NCBI RefSeq assembly: GCF_014649655.1
Contig: NZ_BMTL01000029.1
Coordinates: 62,001-126,000 of the forward strand
Direction: 5' to 3'
Length of the DNA stretch: 64,000 nucleotides
Origin: Streptomyces humidus
GTDB lineage: Bacteria > Actinomycetota > Actinomycetes > Streptomycetales > Streptomycetaceae
Each line of letters opens with the position of its first letter. Position 1 is the first letter of the stretch. Positions 31,643-39,832 of this stretch are shown here, in pieces. The position numbers and the translations under genes were made by a program. The notes under the pieces were generated by a model. It saw only the letters and a program-made list of their open reading frames with translations, was not told where the DNA came from and made no database searches.

Positions 31643-32476
31643 TCAGGCGTCGCTCTTGAGGAGCCGCCAGGCGGCTGCGGCGAGGGTGAGGGCGACCCAC
31701 CCGGCGAAGACGGCGAGTCCCGCCCCGGGAGAGAGGGCGTCGGAGGACTGGTGCAGGGTGTACATCGCCGCGCCCGCGTTGCTGGGGAAGTAGGGGTTGA
31801 TGTTGTCGTACACGGAGTCGGGCAGCAGCGAGGCCAGACCCGGGAGGATGAGCAGGACGCCGACCAGGACCGCGATCGCCCCGGCGCTGGAGCGCAGCAG
31901 CATGCCCAGGGCCACGCCCGCGACGGCGACGAGGGCGAGGTAGAGGCCGGCGCCGGCCAGGCTGCGCAGCACACCGTCGTCGCCCAGGGACAGGGCGATC
32001 TTCTCGCCGTCCAGGCCCAGGGTGCCCAGCTGGAACGCGGCCAGGGCGCCCAGCGAGGCCAGGACCAGGATGACGGGTCCGATCACCGCGGCCTTGGACC
32101 ACAGGACGGGCAGGCGACGGGGGACGGCGGTGAGGGTGGAGCGGATCATGCCGGTGGTGTACTCGCCGGCCGACAGCAGGGCGCCGAGCACGCCGACGGC
32201 CAGCGACGCGAAGGTCACCCCGAGCAGCGCGAGGCTGACCGCGTCCTGGTCGCCGGAGCCGGGTCCGGGCGGCCCGCCCTGGCCGACCGTGTCGGGACTG
32301 TAGGTGGCGGAGGCGATCGCGCCGAGGGCGATCAGCAGCACCACGGCGACGCCGAGGGTGATCCAGCTGGAGCGCAGCGACCACAACTTGGCCCACTCCG
32401 CGCGCAGCACCCGCGGACCCGTCACCTTGCAGGCCTGGGCGCCGGCCCGGGCGGGGGAGAGCTGGGTGACGGTCAT
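31643..32476 (-). CDS. ABC-2 type transporter permease
   Basis: 277 aa from ATG at 32476, overlapping the ATPase stop (TGATG). Begins with a cytoplasmic segment, VLRAEWAKLWSLRSSWITLG, typical of ABC-2 permeases linked to bacitracin-like transporters, followed by six membrane helices (VAVVLLIALGAIASATYS, SLALLGVTFASLAVGVLGAL, VIGPVILVLASLGALAAFQL, AGLYLALVAVAGVALGMLL, VLVGVLLILPGLASLLP, and a C-terminal one). LSAGEYTTGMIRSTLTAVPR between helices 2 and 3 is the coupling region. It forms the membrane channel for the adjacent ATPase and is probably regulated by the downstream kinase/regulator. Confidence 0.92.
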   Translation of the reverse strand: MTVTQLSPARAGAQACKVTGPRVLRAEWAKLWSLRSSWITLGVAVVLLIALGAIASATYSPDTVGQGGPPGPGSGDQDAVSLALLGVTFASLAVGVLGALLSAGEYTTGMIRSTLTAVPRRLPVLWSKAAVIGPVILVLASLGALAAFQLGTLGLDGEKIALSLGDDGVLRSLAGAGLYLALVAVAGVALGMLLRSSAGAIAVLVGVLLILPGLASLLPDSVYDNINPYFPSNAGAAMYTLHQSSDALSPGAGLAVFAGWVALTLAAAAWRLLKSDA

Positions 32477-33405
32477 CAGGCTGCCTTTCGCTCGGTCTCG
32501 GCGGGGTGGCTCTGGTACTCGACGACGTCCCTGGTCAGGTCCATGAACGCGGCCTCCAGCGAGACGGTCTGCGGAGTGAGTTCGTACAACGCCACCCCGT
32601 GCTCGGCCGCGATCCGCCCGATCTGACGGGCGTCGCGTCCGGAGACCAGAAGCTCCTCGGCGGACGAGGAGGAGATCGTGACGTCGGGGCCCGCCAGCAG
32701 CGGGCGCAGCCTGGCGGTCTCGGCGGTGGCGACCTTCACCCCGCCGCCGTTCGCCTCCCGGGTGAAGTCGTCGACGGTGGTGTCCGCGAGGAGACGTCCG
32801 CGGCCGATGATCACCAGGTGGTCGGCGATCAGTGCGGTCTCGCTCATCAGGTGCGAGGAGAGCATCACCGCCCGGCCTTCGTCGGCCAGCGAGCGCAGCA
32901 GGTTGCGCACCCACAGCACGCCCTCGGGGTCGAGGCCGTTGACCGGCTCGTCGAGCATGACGATAGCGGGGTCGCCGAGCAGGGCCGCCGCGATGCCGAG
33001 CCGTTGGCCCATGCCGAGCGAGAAGGCCCCGACCCGCTTGCCGGCCACGCTGGTCAGACCGGCCAGGTCGATGACCTCGTCGACCCGGCGGCGCGGGATG
33101 CCGTGCGTGTACGCGAGCGCCATGAGGTGGCTGAACGCGCTGCGGCCGGGGTGGACGGACTTGGCCTCCAGCAGGGTGCCGATCTCGTGCAGCGGTGCCG
33201 TGTGCTTCGCGTACGACTTCCCGTTGACGGTGACCGAGCCCCTGGTGGGGGAGTCCAGGCCGACGACCATGCGCATGGTGGTGGACTTGCCGGCGCCGTT
33301 GGGGCCGAGGAAGCCGGTGACCTCACCGGGCTTGACGGCGAAGCTCAACTCGTCGACGACGGTCTTGTCGCCGTACCGTTTCGTCAGCTCGCGTGCTTCG
33401 ATCAT
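32476..33405 (-). CDS. ABC transporter ATP-binding protein (CcmA/NatA type)
   Basis: 309 aa; the first gene of the four-gene leftward operon. Walker A GFLGPNGAGKSTTMRMVVGL near residue 35, signature FSLGMGQRLGIAAALLGDPA (LSxGM variant used by the DrrA/NatA group), Walker B IVMLDEPVNGLDPEG, H-loop AVMLSSHLMSETALIADHLV. The C-terminal region is a normal extension of this subgroup. With the permease it likely exports or senses a peptide or drug; co-operon with a two-component system supports a stress-sensing role. Promoter is expected at 33406-33509; a TAACGT on the minus strand (33463-33468) could be -10 but has no convincing -35. A 40-bp palindrome lies 105 bp upstream. Confidence 0.94.
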   Translation of the reverse strand: MIEARELTKRYGDKTVVDELSFAVKPGEVTGFLGPNGAGKSTTMRMVVGLDSPTRGSVTVNGKSYAKHTAPLHEIGTLLEAKSVHPGRSAFSHLMALAYTHGIPRRRVDEVIDLAGLTSVAGKRVGAFSLGMGQRLGIAAALLGDPAIVMLDEPVNGLDPEGVLWVRNLLRSLADEGRAVMLSSHLMSETALIADHLVIIGRGRLLADTTVDDFTREANGGGVKVATAETARLRPLLAGPDVTISSSSAEELLVSGRDARQIGRIAAEHGVALYELTPQTVSLEAAFMDLTRDVVEYQSHPAETERKAA

Positions 33406-33509
33406 GGACGTGGGCCTCTCACCTCGGACTCGGCCGGGCGAGCGCCGCGGCCTGTGCAGTCGACGTTAGAAGCGCGGCCCACCGGAAACCTGGGACCACG
33501 GGAGACACT

Positions 33510-33549
33510 TCGACGCCCGAGTGGTACCGCGGTACCACTCGGGCGTCGA
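33510..33549. promoter_or_regulatory. Perfect 40-bp palindrome
   Basis: Two 20-base arms without mismatch or spacer: TCGACGCCCGAGTGGTACCG is followed at once by its exact reverse complement, centred between 33529 and 33530. It lies 105 bp upstream of the ATPase gene start. A long perfect palindrome may be an operator for a dimeric regulator, an intrinsic terminator for the leftward GH54 transcript, or both. The flanking bases do not extend the symmetry. Confidence 0.75.
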
Positions 33550-33727
33550 TCGCTCGTACGCCTCAGGTATGACGGCGCTGCACGCTCAGCCGGTAGTGGT
33601 CGGAGCCCGTGCCGCGGATCGGCCGGCCCGCGTCGCGGCACGACCCGTCCTGTGGTCCCCGACGACGCACGCGTGCGGAGGCGGTCCTCACCGTCTCCGC
33701 ACGCGTCGCGTCAGTGCCGCGAGGAGG

Positions 33728-33885
33728 TCACCTTCCGTAGCCCGTCGCGGTGATGTCGGCCTGGACGGCGTTCTCGGTGGCGTCCGAGGGGCAGCCGGAG
33801 GTCATGACGCCCTCGTAGAAGGTGCGGGGGCTCCGTGGCCGTTGTCGCCGCCGATGCCGAGGAGGGTGGCGCCTTCCTTCTTCAT
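33728..33885 (-). pseudogene. 3' fragment of a GH54 arabinofuranosidase gene, one frameshift
   Basis: From 33885 on the minus strand it reads MKKEGATLLGIGGDNGHGAP; shifting by one base, it then continues RTFYEGVMTSGCPSDATENA VQADITATGYGR, ending at TGA 33728-33730. This is the last ~53 codons of a GH54 catalytic domain including the Asp of GGDN. It matches the 37885 gene (GIGGDNSHGAAGTFYEGVMT) better than the adjacent 33910 gene (GSGGDCCNGNTNLSAGTFYE), and begins immediately downstream of the latter's stop. It is a remnant of duplication or recombination. Confidence 0.85.
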
Positions 33886-33909
33886 CACCACTCCTTGTGC
33901 CGGCCGGTC

Positions 33910-35001
33910 TCAGCGGTAACCGGCGGCCACGATGTTGGCCTGTACGGCGTTCTCGGTGGCGTCGGAGGGGTAGCCGGAGGTGATGGCTCCCTCGTAGAAC
34001 GTGCCGGCGCTGAGGTTGGTGTTGCCGTTGCAGCAGTCACCGCCGCTGCCGAGGATGATCGCCCCTTGCTTCTTCATGGGGTTGTACCCGTTGGGGAGGG
34101 CGCCGGCGTACAGCGTGGCCAGGCCGCCGGACTGTGCATCGGCGCCCTTCATCGCGAACCGCGTCGTTCCGTTGTTCTTCAGCGTCGCGGTGACGAACTT
34201 GTTCTTGAAAGCACGCTGGTTGGGGTTCCAGGAGCTGCTGCCGCCGGGGAACAGGCCCCATTCGAGGTCGGCCTGGACCCAGGGACCGGAGCCGGAGCAG
34301 CCGCCGAACCAGCACGACGTGCTGAAGTTGATGGCGTCCATGGCGCCCGGGCCGTCGGCCTTGCGGGTGGTCTCGCTGTTTCCGTAGTCGAAGCAGCAGC
34401 CGTTGTTGACATGCGTGCCGCTGGTCACCATGTACATCCCCTCGGGTGCGCTGCCGGTGGGCACGCCCGTCAGATGCCCGTCCCGCCAGTAGCTGTTGCC
34501 GGGGTTGATGTACAGCGAGTACGCCTTGCTGCCCGCGACGGTGAGCGACTCGCTCGTCGCCTTGGCCGCCGTGTCGGATCCGCCGACTCCGCCCGGCCCC
34601 TGGTAGCCGAGCTTGTTGCCGCGCCCGGACTGGTCGTACACCCAGGTGACGACGCACGTGGCACCCGCGCAGAACGCGTCCTGGGCGGCGGCGTTGGCCA
34701 CCCCGCCCGTGGCCACGACGCCGATGTCCCTGGTCGCGTTGTCCGAGGAGCGCCGGACCTGGTAGAGGGCGCCGTTGTACGAGGAGTACAGGGCGCGCAC
34801 CGTGCTGTGGGCCGCGATGCAGGGGGTGCCGCCCGACGCGTACAGGTCGCAGGGGCCGGCGCCGGCCGCCGACGCCGGCGCCGGCCATGTCAGGGCGGCC
34901 AGCATCAGGGTCAGGACCGCCGCCACGCACGCGGCGACGGCCGCTCGTGGTCGCCGCGCGGGGGAGGGGCGGCGCGGTAAGAGCTGGGAGGGGAGGGGCA
35001 T
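33910..35001 (-). CDS. GH54-type alpha-L-arabinofuranosidase, catalytic domain only
   Basis: 363 aa from ATG at 35001, with AAGGAG upstream. Signal peptide: basic RRPSPARRPR then AAVAACVAAVLTLMLAALTW with Ala-x-Ala cleavage (APASAA). The GH54 domain starts GPCDLYASGGTPCIAAHSTV. It contains the vicinal disulphide Cys-Cys (NNGCCFDYGNSET), the nucleophile region ADLEWGLFPGG, and the acid/base region ILGSGGDCCNGNTN; counting from the vicinal cysteines by alignment to the other GH54 here places the Glu and Asp at the positions known in Aspergillus AkAbfB. It releases terminal alpha-L-arabinofuranose from arabinan or arabinoxylan outside the cell. No CBM42. An extra Cys-Cys after GGD is unusual. 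Confidence 0.9.
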   Translation of the reverse strand: MPLPSQLLPRRPSPARRPRAAVAACVAAVLTLMLAALTWPAPASAAGAGPCDLYASGGTPCIAAHSTVRALYSSYNGALYQVRRSSDNATRDIGVVATGGVANAAAQDAFCAGATCVVTWVYDQSGRGNKLGYQGPGGVGGSDTAAKATSESLTVAGSKAYSLYINPGNSYWRDGHLTGVPTGSAPEGMYMVTSGTHVNNGCCFDYGNSETTRKADGPGAMDAINFSTSCWFGGCSGSGPWVQADLEWGLFPGGSSSWNPNQRAFKNKFVTATLKNNGTTRFAMKGADAQSGGLATLYAGALPNGYNPMKKQGAIILGSGGDCCNGNTNLSAGTFYEGAITSGYPSDATENAVQANIVAAGYR

Positions 35002-35098
35002 CGGTTCACTCCTTGTCGCTGGGTGTTCTGGCGAGGGGGCGGGACAGCGGGGTGTCGCCCGGCCGTCACCCGCCTGCCGCAGGGGCGCCGGGGCGGTG

Positions 35099-37081
35099 TC
35101 AGACCCCGTTGATGGTCCACTGGAGGTTGGTGCTGCTGCCGGAGGACCAGAGCTTGACGGTGCTGCCCGAGGTGACGGCGCCGCCTGAGTCGAGGTAGGT
35201 GCCTGTGCCCCGGTTGGCGATGGTGAAGCGGCCGTTCCCGGCCCCGCTGATCTTCCACTGCTGGTTGTTGCCACCGGTCCAGGCCGCCTGGCGTGCGGTG
35301 GCCCCGACGGTGGCGTCGCCGAAGCTGTCGGCCACCATGCCGTTGGTGCGGTTCACGATGCGGTGGTATCCGGTGCCCAGGTCCACCAACTGCCATTGCA
35401 GGTTGGTGGATCCGTCGTTGTAGGTCCACTGCTTCAGGTCGGATCCCGAGGCGACGGAGCCGCCGCTGTCCAGGGCCAGGCCGTTGGTGACGTTGCCGAT
35501 CTTCACCCAGCCGGTCGGCAGCGAACCGGCGTCCAACGACGGGATCTGCCCCGAGAAGGTCAGCTTGACCACGTAGGCGGGGGCGCTGAAGGGTGCGGTG
35601 GCCGACGGCATCGAGAGGTGCAGCCCCGAGCCGTCCTGCGTGCGGTTGGGCAGGTTGACGTAGGCGCCGGCCGCCGAGTCGAGCAGCTGGACCGACTTCA
35701 GCGTGGACAGGTTGAACCGGCTCGACGTCAGCGTGGTGATGTTCAGGGTGCTGCCGGGCCAGCCCAGGACCGTGGCGTACAGGACGGTGTTGTCCTTGCT
35801 GCGGGTGAACCGGATGTCGGTGTTCTTGCCCTCCACCGGCGTGGTGAAGGAACCGCCGCCCATCTTCGTGGGCCCCTCGCCGTACGCCACCCAGGCCCGC
35901 GTGGCGTACACCGACTCGCCGAAGCGCCTGAGGTAGTCGCCGAAGCCCTGGAGGATCGACTTCTGGCCCGCCGGGATGGTGCCGTCGGCCATCGGGGCGA
36001 TGTTCAGCACCATGGTGCCGTTCTTGCTGACGCGGTCGAGCAGGGCGTGCAGCAGGGCCTTGAGCGAGTAGTAGCCGATGCCGGTGGTGTAGCACCAGCT
36101 GGAACTGGACACGGAGTCGTCCGTCAGCCAGTACGGGGTCTGGATGCCGGCCGGTCCGCCGCGCTCGAAGTCGTAGACCTCGCCACGGTTGTTGAGACCG
36201 TCCTTGTAGGTGGCGACGACGTCCGTGTTCCAGGAGACGGCCTTGTTGTAGTAGTGCGCGAGGAAGTCCAGCCGCTTCGACTCGTCGATGTTGTTGAGGT
36301 CGAAGTCCTGGTAGAGGATGTCGGGTTGGTAGCCGTCGATGACCTCCTTGAGCTTGTCGAGCCACAGTTGCTGCTCGGTCGCCCGGTCCAGCTGGCCGTA
36401 CAGCTTCTTGAGGCTGGGGTCCGACTGCGTGGGGACGCTGTCGAAGTAGCCGAGGAAGTTGTAGGCGTGGTGCAGGGAGACCCACAGCTTGAGGCCCTTC
36501 CTGCGGATGGCGTCGGCGTGCAGCCGCAGCATGTCGAGCCGGGGTCCCTTGGCGACGGAGTTCCACTCGTTGACGGAGCTGTTCCACTGGGAGAACCCGT
36601 CGTGGTGCTCGGCGACCGGTCCGGCGAACTTGGCTCCGGCGTCGGCGAACAGCTGCGCCCACTCGTCCGGGTCGAAGTTGCCGCCGGCCGACTTCAGTTT
36701 GGGGGCGAACTGGACGAAGCTGCCGGCCTTGTCCCGGGCGCCCTGGATGAAGTTGTGGTACGGCCACGCCGACGGGTCGCCGTACGTCGCCTTGTGGTGG
36801 TTGTTGCAGCCGTCGCCCGCCTTGTACATGAGGCGCGGGTACCACTCGCTGCCGTACGCCGGGACGCTGTAGGCGCCCCAGTGGTAGTAGATGCCGAACT
36901 TGGCGTCCTGGAACCACTCCGGCGCGGGTGGGTGCTGGTCGACCGAGGACCAGCTCGGAGTGTAATCGCTCGGACCACTGGTGGCTCTGGCGGCACCGGC
37001 GGGCAACAGCCCGGTCGTGGCCGCTCCGGTGAGACCGGACAGAATGAGCATGGTGCGACGACTGAGCCCGGAAGGAGACAC
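35099..37081 (-). CDS. Alpha-L-fucosidase (GH29) with C-terminal ricin-type lectin domain
   Basis: 660 aa from GTG at 37081. Twin-arginine signal: LSRRTMLILSGLTGAATTGL, cleavage after RATS-like sequence. Residues about 40-400 are a GH29 barrel: PEWFQDAKFGIYYHWGAYSV, EHHDGFSQWNSSVNEWNSV, LWVSLHHAYNFLGYF, and nucleophile Asp near residue 256 in PDILYQDFDLNN, followed by NGTMVLNIAPMADGTIPAGQ. The C-terminal ~135 residues (starting KIGNVTNGLALDSGGSVASG) are a CBM13/ricin beta-trefoil with QxW-type repeats (NLQWQL, NQQWKI, NLQWTI). It removes alpha-L-fucose from polysaccharides after Tat export. The next gene downstream is the GH54 (97-base gap), likely an operon. Confidence 0.93.
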   Translation of the reverse strand: MSPSGLSRRTMLILSGLTGAATTGLLPAGAARATSGPSDYTPSWSSVDQHPPAPEWFQDAKFGIYYHWGAYSVPAYGSEWYPRLMYKAGDGCNNHHKATYGDPSAWPYHNFIQGARDKAGSFVQFAPKLKSAGGNFDPDEWAQLFADAGAKFAGPVAEHHDGFSQWNSSVNEWNSVAKGPRLDMLRLHADAIRRKGLKLWVSLHHAYNFLGYFDSVPTQSDPSLKKLYGQLDRATEQQLWLDKLKEVIDGYQPDILYQDFDLNNIDESKRLDFLAHYYNKAVSWNTDVVATYKDGLNNRGEVYDFERGGPAGIQTPYWLTDDSVSSSSWCYTTGIGYYSLKALLHALLDRVSKNGTMVLNIAPMADGTIPAGQKSILQGFGDYLRRFGESVYATRAWVAYGEGPTKMGGGSFTTPVEGKNTDIRFTRSKDNTVLYATVLGWPGSTLNITTLTSSRFNLSTLKSVQLLDSAAGAYVNLPNRTQDGSGLHLSMPSATAPFSAPAYVVKLTFSGQIPSLDAGSLPTGWVKIGNVTNGLALDSGGSVASGSDLKQWTYNDGSTNLQWQLVDLGTGYHRIVNRTNGMVADSFGDATVGATARQAAWTGGNNQQWKISGAGNGRFTIANRGTGTYLDSGGAVTSGSTVKLWSSGSSTNLQWTINGV

Positions 37082-37611
37082 GGTGGGGGACCTCTTGTCT
37101 CGGTTGGGGTGATCCGGCGCTTCGGGCCGCGTGCGCGGGCACGTCGGCGCCGCAGGCGCGGAGAACGACAGGGCTGTGCGGACCGCCGCCTCAGTCCGGC
37201 CGGGACGTCGGCCGGTCGTCGGGACACCGCGGGGATCGCCACGGCGCGGAGCGGTCCGTCGGCAGGGGCGGCGCGATGGTGACCATGTCAGTCGGGTCAA
37301 TGGAACATGCTGCTCCTGAGGGTGTGAGGGGTGGAGGTCGCTCGGTCCCGCTCAGAGCCTGGACCTCGCCGGCGTGGGGCAGCCGCCTCGGTTCCGGGAA
37401 GGCGTGGATGCCGGCATGCCCAACTCCAGGCGGTGGAAGGCCGATACGGACGCATATGCGGTCGTGACGCGGGATGTCGTGCTTGTACAGCCCGTGCGAG
37501 AGACGCTCAAGCGGTGCACAGACAGCAGGTCCGGGGCGGCATTCGACGTTCGCCATGTCGGACAATGCCCGGGCCTTCGGACAACTGGATACTAGGGATC
37601 CGTGAGCCGTC

Positions 37612-37670
37612 GTCAATACCTGTCACGCAATTCATCGGATGTCAGGTGTCGGTTGGTGAAAGGTATTGAC
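37612..37670. promoter_or_regulatory. 10-bp inverted repeat, probable operator of glycosidase promoter
   Basis: GTCAATACCT (37612-37621) and its exact complement AGGTATTGAC (37661-37670), separated by 39 bases. The right arm overlaps the -35 TTGACA. The arrangement suits a repressor (LacI-, GntR- or DeoR-type) that could bind both arms and loop, giving induction by arabinose or fucose products. No regulator gene is nearby, so the partner must be elsewhere. Confidence 0.55.
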
Positions 37671-37693
37671 ACGACTGTGCGCGTCCTTAGCAT
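37666..37693 (+). promoter_or_regulatory. Probable promoter of the GH54-CBM42 gene (TTGACA-16-TAGCAT)
   Basis: Consensus -35 TTGACA (37666-37671) and -10 TAGCAT (37688-37693) with a 16-base spacer, the form recognised by the main sigma factor HrdB. Transcription would begin near 37700, about 185 bases before the ATG at 37885, leaving a long leader. Confidence 0.6.
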
Positions 37694-37884
37694 CAACGTC
37701 TGTCCGGTCAGCCGTTCATTGGCCGAAATACCGAACGAGCGGCTTGGGCTTCAGCGAACTGCCTGAAGACGAGGTGCGGGTGGGAGCCGGCGGGACGCCG
37801 GTCTCCACGTGCCACGCCGTTCCGCATGGGCAACAAGGTTCCGCCGGCCGCGACATCTCCCTACCCGTCATCCGAGGAGAGATC

Positions 37885-39507
37885 ATGTCCTTGCCTCTGA
37901 GCCGCTTACGGCGGGCCAGGCCGCTCGCTGTGCTGGCCTCCGGCCTCGCTCTGACCACGGCCCTCTTCAGCGGTCAGGCGTCCGCCGACGATCCCGCGGC
38001 CGGATCGCCGTCGGCGGGACGTCATGCCGTCGCCACGACGGCTGCCGCCGCAGCCACCTCCCTGCCCTGCGACCTCTACGCCGCGGGCGGCACGCCCTGC
38101 GTTGCGGCACACAGCACGACCCGCGCGCTGTACTCCTCGTACAACGGCCCCCTGTACCAGGTGAAGCGCGCCTCGGACAGCGCAACCCGGGACATCGGCC
38201 TGCTCGGCGCCGGCGGATACGCCGACGCCGCCGCGCAGGACTCCTTCTGCGCCGGGACGAGCTGTCTCATCACGATCATCTACGACCAGTCCGGCCGCAA
38301 CAACCGCCTCACCCAGGCTCCGCCCGGCGGTTTCTCGGGCCCGGCCGCCGGCGGTTACGACAACCTCGCCGACGCCACCGCCGCGCCCGTCACCGTGGGC
38401 GGCCACAAGGCGTACGGCGTCTTCGTCGCTCCGGGAACCGGATACCGCAACAACAACACCAACGGCGTCGCCAAGGGCGACCAGCCCGAGGGCATGTACG
38501 CGGTCCTCGACGGCACCCACTACAACGGCGGCTGCTGCTTCGACTACGGCAACGCCGAGACCAACAGCCGCGACAACGGCAACGGCACCATGGAGGCCAT
38601 CTACTTCGGCAACAACAAGGTCTGGGGCTACGGCGCGGGCAACGGCCCCTGGGTCATGGCGGATCTGGAGAACGGCCTGTTCTCCGGCGTCAACCAGCGC
38701 TACAACGCGGGCAACCCCAGTGTCAGCCACCGGTTCCTCACGGCCGTCGTCAAGGGCGAGCCGAACCACTGGTCGATCCGGGCCGGTGACGCCCAGGCCG
38801 GCTCCCTGTCCACCTACTACAACGGGGTGCGTCCCAACGTCCCGGGCTACAACCCGATGAAGAAGGAAGGCGCCATCATCCTCGGCATCGGCGGCGACAA
38901 CAGCCACGGAGCCGCCGGCACCTTCTACGAGGGCGTCATGACCTCCGGCTACCCCTCGGACGCCACCGAGAACGCCGTCCAGGCCAACATCGACTCGGCC
39001 GGCTACGCGACGTCGACCTCCGGCACCGGACCGCTCACGCCGGGCTCGAAGATCTCGCTACGGGCGACCACTTCGTGCTGCACCAGCGACTACATCGTGC
39101 ACGACGACGCCGACAGCAACGTCGTCATCGCGCCGGTCTCGGCGTCCAGCCCCGCCACCACCAAGGGTGACGCCACCTGGACCGTGCGGGCGGGACTGTC
39201 CAACTCCGCCTGCCTGTCCTTCGAGTCCGCCAACCAGTCCGGTCGGTATCTGCGCCACTCGAACTTCCAGCTTCACCTGGGCGCCGACGACGGCACCTCG
39301 GGGTTCGCCCAGGACGCCACGTTCTGTCCGGAAGCAGGCCACAACGGCCAGGGCTACTCCTTCCGTTCGGCCAACTACCCGAGCGACTACATGCGCCACT
39401 ACAGCTACAACGTCTACATCGCCGGCCAGGGTGGATCCCACACCTGGGACAACGCCACCTCCTGGAGTGACGACACCAGTTGGGCCGTGGGCCAGCCCTG
39501 GGCCTGA
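37885..39507 (+). CDS. Alpha-L-arabinofuranosidase GH54 with CBM42 (AbfB)
   Basis: 540 aa from ATG at 37885, preceded by GAGGAGA. Signal peptide: SRLRRARPLAVLASGLALTT then ALFSGQASA with Ala-x-Ala site. The GH54 catalytic domain runs from LPCDLYAAGGTPCVAAHSTT to SDATENAVQANIDSAGYA. The vicinal Cys-Cys is in NGGCCFDYGNAET; nucleophile Glu in MADLENGLFSG; acid/base Asp in ILGIGGDNSHG. Spacing from the vicinal cysteines to these residues, and to the Trp of KVWGYG, is the same as in A. kawachii AkAbfB (Cys176-177, Trp206, Glu221, Asp297). The C-terminal 145 residues are a CBM42 arabinofuranose-binding beta-trefoil (RYLRHSNFQLHLG, DYMRHYSYNVYIA). Secreted; releases side-chain arabinose from arabinoxylan and arabinan. 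Confidence 0.95.
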   Translation: MSLPLSRLRRARPLAVLASGLALTTALFSGQASADDPAAGSPSAGRHAVATTAAAAATSLPCDLYAAGGTPCVAAHSTTRALYSSYNGPLYQVKRASDSATRDIGLLGAGGYADAAAQDSFCAGTSCLITIIYDQSGRNNRLTQAPPGGFSGPAAGGYDNLADATAAPVTVGGHKAYGVFVAPGTGYRNNNTNGVAKGDQPEGMYAVLDGTHYNGGCCFDYGNAETNSRDNGNGTMEAIYFGNNKVWGYGAGNGPWVMADLENGLFSGVNQRYNAGNPSVSHRFLTAVVKGEPNHWSIRAGDAQAGSLSTYYNGVRPNVPGYNPMKKEGAIILGIGGDNSHGAAGTFYEGVMTSGYPSDATENAVQANIDSAGYATSTSGTGPLTPGSKISLRATTSCCTSDYIVHDDADSNVVIAPVSASSPATTKGDATWTVRAGLSNSACLSFESANQSGRYLRHSNFQLHLGADDGTSGFAQDATFCPEAGHNGQGYSFRSANYPSDYMRHYSYNVYIAGQGGSHTWDNATSWSDDTSWAVGQPWA

Positions 39508-39832
39508 CGCCTTTCCGCAGGCCTGCCCAGTGACGCCGTGCCGGCGCAGACCCAGCCGGCGCGGCGTCACGCGTGTCCCGCGTGCGCCCGCCGGCTCCCC
39601 GCCGGGCGTGTGGCGGAGGGGCGACCTGCCGTGGATCTTCGCCCCGCTCCGAGGCGTCGCCGTCCACTCAGACATGTGATGCCCTGCAATCCTATAGTCG
39701 CGAAAGTCCGTAATCGTCCATGGCTTCGAGGTGAAGGGGTCATCTTTCATCCCATCAACTGGTTGACGTGGACCCGTCAGGTGTAAGAGGTTCGTGTGCG
39801 ACAGACCCGCACCGGTATCCGGGAGCCAGACC
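39508..39832. other. Intergenic region between GH54-CBM42 and second GH29
   Basis: 325 bases with no supported gene. A TTGACG (39763-39768) is followed after 15 bases by TAAGAG (39784-39789), a weak promoter candidate for the next gene, whose start is at 39833. Otherwise nothing recognised. Confidence 0.35.

Larger units (their letters stand above)
33406..33909. other. Intergenic region upstream of the ABC/two-component operon
   Basis: Holds the promoter region of the leftward operon, the 40-bp palindrome (33510-33549) and the GH54 fragment (33728-33885). No intact gene is supported. The sequence between about 33550 and 33727 contains only low-value frames; its GGTCGG/CACGC-rich runs show no clear motif. 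Confidence 0.5.
37082..37884. other. Divergent regulatory region of the glycosidase island
   Basis: 803 bases between the divergent GH29 and GH54-CBM42 genes. No gene is supported: frames are short and lack ribosome sites. It holds the inverted repeat 37612-37670 and a -35/-10 pair (see below) for the rightward gene. Toward the left, TTGACC (minus strand, around 37299) could belong to the leftward promoter but has no good -10. The upstream half is unremarkable. Confidence 0.5.

Noticed and set aside
33910..35001. Suspected nucleophile Glu to Asp change in the shorter GH54 (AMDAINF versus TMEAIYF)
   Set aside because: Counting from the vicinal cysteines shows that the catalytic Glu is in ADLEWGLF/ADLENGLF, which is kept in both enzymes. 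The Asp/Glu difference is outside the active centre.
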